Shown here piece by piece: positions 4,871-6,263 of a stretch of DNA of 6,263 nt. The translations under genes and the position numbers were made by a program. Source of the stretch: Nitriliruptoraceae bacterium (GTDB taxonomy: Bacteria; Actinomycetota; Nitriliruptoria; Nitriliruptorales; Nitriliruptoraceae). The number at the start of each line of letters is the position of its first letter. The first letter of the stretch is position 1. The stretch covers positions 1-6,263 of the forward strand of contig SKJO01000045.1 in assembly GCA_007121975.1 (NCBI GenBank), given 5' to 3'. The notes under the pieces are model-generated. The model made no database searches. It had not been told where the DNA came from and saw only the letters and a list, made by a program, of their open reading frames with translations.

Positions 4871-5696
4871 GCAGCCAGCCGCGGATCCGTTCGCCGCTGG
4901 CGGCCGCTCGATCGACGCCCCGCAGCACCGCGGTGGGGCGCCCGGCGAGCAGGGGGCGCACGGCGCTCGCCGCGATCACCGCCAGGGTCCTGGGCTCGCC
5001 GGCGGCCTGGTCGGCTGCCTCGCCGGCTGCTGCGGGACCCGCCGCCCACCGCCCGTCGGTCGCGACCTCGACCCCGAATGGACCGTCGAGACCGAGGCTG
5101 CGGGCACGCTCGAGCAGCTGTGCGTGGGTCCATTCGAGGCCGCCCACGACCAGCGCGAGCGTGTCCGGGCCGGCCTGCGGTGGTGGCGGATGGTCCGGGA
5201 AGGCCTGGCAGGCGCGGGTCCAGGCCTCACCTCCGACTGCGGCCGAGGGACCGCCGTCGATGGCGTCGCCGAGCCACAGCACCTCTTCGACCCCAGCGGA
5301 CGCCGGCCGGCCCTCCTGGAGGACTGCCACCGTCGCCGGGTCGGAGGGGTCGGAGGGGTTCGACGGGTCCGACGGATCCGACGGGGATGGCGGCTGTTGG
5401 TCGGGGAGCTCCACCACCACGCCCGACCACCAGGCGGCATACAGCACGGCCACGGCCGGCCACCCCAGGCCGGCGTCGAGGTGGAGGCGGTCCCCGGGTT
5501 CGAGCAGCAGGTCCGCGCTGAGCAGGTGGGCCCCCTTGGCGGCCCACTGCGCCAGCGAGACCGCGCTCTGCTCCTCACGCACCCCGGGGCGGAGCACGGT
5601 GAGCAGTGGCCGGTGACCGAGTGCGTCGCGCGCACGCGCCAGCGCCGCGGCGAGGTCACGGGCTCCGTCGAGCGAGGCGGGGGTCGGGCCGAGCAC
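4860..5696 (-). CDS. TIGR03089 family protein (AMP-binding-enzyme-like N-terminal fold)
   Basis: A 278-residue actinobacterial single-copy family with weak similarity to the N-terminal part of AMP-binding (adenylate-forming) enzymes; function unknown. The matching block is VSLAQWAAKGAHLL (46-59) then LLLEPGDRLHLDAGLGWPAVAVLYAAWWSGVVVEL (63-97), the equivalent of the L-x-x-x-G-V-x-P-G-D-x-V and A-x-x-A-x-W-x-x-G-A pattern of acyl-CoA synthetases. The P-loop and the C-terminal adenylation lid are absent, as is normal for this family, so it is unlikely to be an active ligase. The start is GTG at 5696: GGGAGG sits 9 bp upstream (5706-5711) and the family begins about there, whereas the open frame upstream to 6011 lacks family similarity. 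It has an unusual Ser-Asp-Pro repeat insert. It is convergent with udgB and divergent from the gene at 5966. Confidence 0.82.
   Translation of the reverse strand: MLGPTPASLDGARDLAAALARARDALGHRPLLTVLRPGVREEQSAVSLAQWAAKGAHLLSADLLLEPGDRLHLDAGLGWPAVAVLYAAWWSGVVVELPDQQPPSPSDPSDPSNPSDPSDPATVAVLQEGRPASAGVEEVLWLGDAIDGGPSAAVGGEAWTRACQAFPDHPPPPQAGPDTLALVVGGLEWTHAQLLERARSLGLDGPFGVEVATDGRWAAGPAAAGEAADQAAGEPRTLAVIAASAVRPLLAGRPTAVLRGVDRAAASGERIRGWLLTG
5337..5381 (-). repeat. Ser-Asp-Pro coding repeat within TIGR03089 gene
   Basis: Residues 106-120 read SDPSDPSNPSDPSDP, five tandem tripeptides encoded by near-identical 9-bp units, between the putative strand block and the second half of the protein. It is a disordered linker-like insertion, probably grown by replication slippage, and likely varies between strains. 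Confidence 0.75.
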
Positions 5697-5965
5697 GGCG
5701 GTGGGCCTCCCGGGTGGCGTTCGAGGTGCGAGGCTAGCCAGGCCGACGGGGGGTGGTCGGCGGGCCCGCCTCCCGAGATGACCGGGGTGCCGCTGATACC
5801 TTCGGCTGGTCGCCCCCCGGTGCTCCCCGGCGTCGGCGCCGCGCCGTTCGAACCGGCCCTCGGCAGCCTGATCGTCCGGGAACCGGACCAGGGCGCGTGC
5901 CGTCCCACCGCAGCCCGTCGGACACCGCTCCGTGCCGTCGGCTCGCCCAGGAGCCCACCAGCCAG
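5697..5965. other. Divergent intergenic region
   Basis: This 269-bp gap separates the minus-strand TIGR03089 gene from the plus-strand membrane protein, so it must hold both promoters. It contains a perfect 12-bp palindrome (GGCGGGCCCGCC, 5759-5770) and a TACCTT hexamer at 5797-5802 that fits the loose -10 pattern on the plus strand, without a matching -35. Open frames cross it on both strands, but they show no recognisable protein similarity and look like GC-rich shadows. Confidence 0.45.
5706..5711 (-). promoter_or_regulatory. Ribosome binding site fixing the TIGR03089 start
   Basis: GGGAGG on the minus strand, with a 9-bp spacer to the GTG at 5696. It is the reason for choosing this start over the longer open frame that extends upstream. 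Confidence 0.65.
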
Positions 5966-6263
5966 ATGACCACCACCAACTCCCCGCTGATCTCCTCGGG
6001 CCGTCGCGCACCGCGTCGGCCCTGGTGGCGCTGGCTCGGGATCGCGCTCACGCTTGCGTTGCTCGTGGTCGTCGTCGCCGGGGTGCTGGCCGGAGTGCTG
6101 TGGGCCTACAGCTGGGTTCGGCTCGGACCTGACCAGCTCACGGTGCTCGAGGAGGATCTCACCGCCCGGGGCGGGGAGCCTCCCCGCGCGCCGGCCGAGG
6201 CGACGACCTACCTCGTGGTCGTGACCGAGCCGGTCCGTGACCCGACCGTCCCGGCCGAGCCGG
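5966..6263 (+). CDS. Single-pass membrane protein, N-terminal part; possible LCP (LytR-CpsA-Psr) family
   Basis: The frame is open from ATG 5966 to the right edge (99 codons visible, no stop). The N-terminus is a basic cytoplasmic stretch (RRAPRRPWWRW, 13-23) followed by one transmembrane helix (about 24-48) and then an extracellular segment starting at about residue 50. EATTYLVVVTEP at about 78-89 could be the first strand of an LCP domain, where families typically have a hydrophobic strand ending in a G-(S/T)-D motif. That motif is not clearly present here, so the LCP call rests mostly on topology and on my recollection that LCP genes often adjoin TIGR03089 in actinobacteria. If so, it would attach wall polymers to peptidoglycan on the outer face of the membrane. 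AGGAG at 5949-5953, 12 bp upstream, is a slightly distant ribosome binding site. Confidence 0.6.
   Translation, partial: MTTTNSPLISSGRRAPRRPWWRWLGIALTLALLVVVVAGVLAGVLWAYSWVRLGPDQLTVLEEDLTARGGEPPRAPAEATTYLVVVTEPVRDPTVPAEP

Noticed and set aside
4603..5133. A minus-strand open frame crossing the right repeat, sharing a peptide with another minus-strand frame at 2318-2533
   Set aside because: The shared peptide is just the reverse reading of the 70-bp duplicated glycosylase segment, not a protein family.
5759..5770. Perfect 12-bp palindrome GGCGGGCCCGCC in the divergent gap
   Set aside because: In DNA of this GC content such a palindrome is easily a chance event. It is not positioned at an identifiable promoter.
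4848..5969. A long plus-strand open frame (about 370 codons) opposite the TIGR03089 gene
   Set aside because: Its product is an Arg/Gly/Pro-rich composition-driven sequence without any family motif. The minus-strand frame has TIGR03089 motifs and a ribosome binding site.
5697..6011. N-terminal extension of the TIGR03089 frame up to 6011
   Set aside because: The extension is Arg/Gly-rich with no family similarity and would overlap the divergent membrane-protein gene. GTG 5696 has a good ribosome binding site.

Overview
The window is GC-rich, with long GC-ending-codon reading frames on both strands. It carries an actinobacterial set of neighbours: a large DmdC/FadE5-type acyl-CoA dehydrogenase, a GerW/YtfJ-like membrane protein, a family 5 uracil-DNA glycosylase (UdgB), a TIGR03089 protein (a family I know only from Actinobacteria), and a divergent single-pass membrane protein that may start an LCP (LytR-CpsA-Psr) gene. 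The host is very probably a high-GC actinomycete; I cannot name the genus.

Layout. Bases 3-1229 hold the C-terminal two thirds of the acyl-CoA dehydrogenase, which is cut by the left edge. A short gap with six 13-bp tandem repeats (1268-1345) precedes the GerW-like gene (1361-1693). UdgB follows at 1719-2417, apparently with a leaderless start. From 2523 to 4674 lie three same-strand genes of visibly lower GC: a TIGR04255 protein, a helix-turn-helix protein with an Xre/MbcA-like C-terminal part, and an unrecognised 221-residue protein. The first two overlap by 4 bp, and the third follows after 32 bp with a strong ribosome binding site. Past 4781 the GC-rich backbone resumes: TIGR03089 on the minus strand (4860-5696), a 269-bp divergent gap, and the partial membrane protein from 5966 to the right edge.

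The main point is that the three-gene block is a small integrated element. A 70-bp segment of udgB (2322-2391, starting at the codon of the motif histidine H202) is repeated at 4781-4850 with only two differences, both synonymous. The second copy runs on as the orphan 3' end of a glycosylase gene, whose stop (4868-4870) overlaps the end of the convergent TIGR03089 gene. The simplest reading is that udgB was once directly convergent with TIGR03089. A 2459-bp element then inserted into its 3' end, restored the reading frame with a new tail, and left the old tail behind as a remnant. No recombinase gene is present, so the element looks non-autonomous.

The cargo (TIGR04255, Xre/MbcA-like regulator, unknown protein) appears to be one transcription unit with its own upstream region, where three 12-bp direct repeats abut a -10-like hexamer. 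A sporadic family, a toxin-antitoxin-type regulator and a compact mobile setting make it a candidate undescribed accessory (defence or addiction) system. That function is inference; nothing in the sequence shows an activity.
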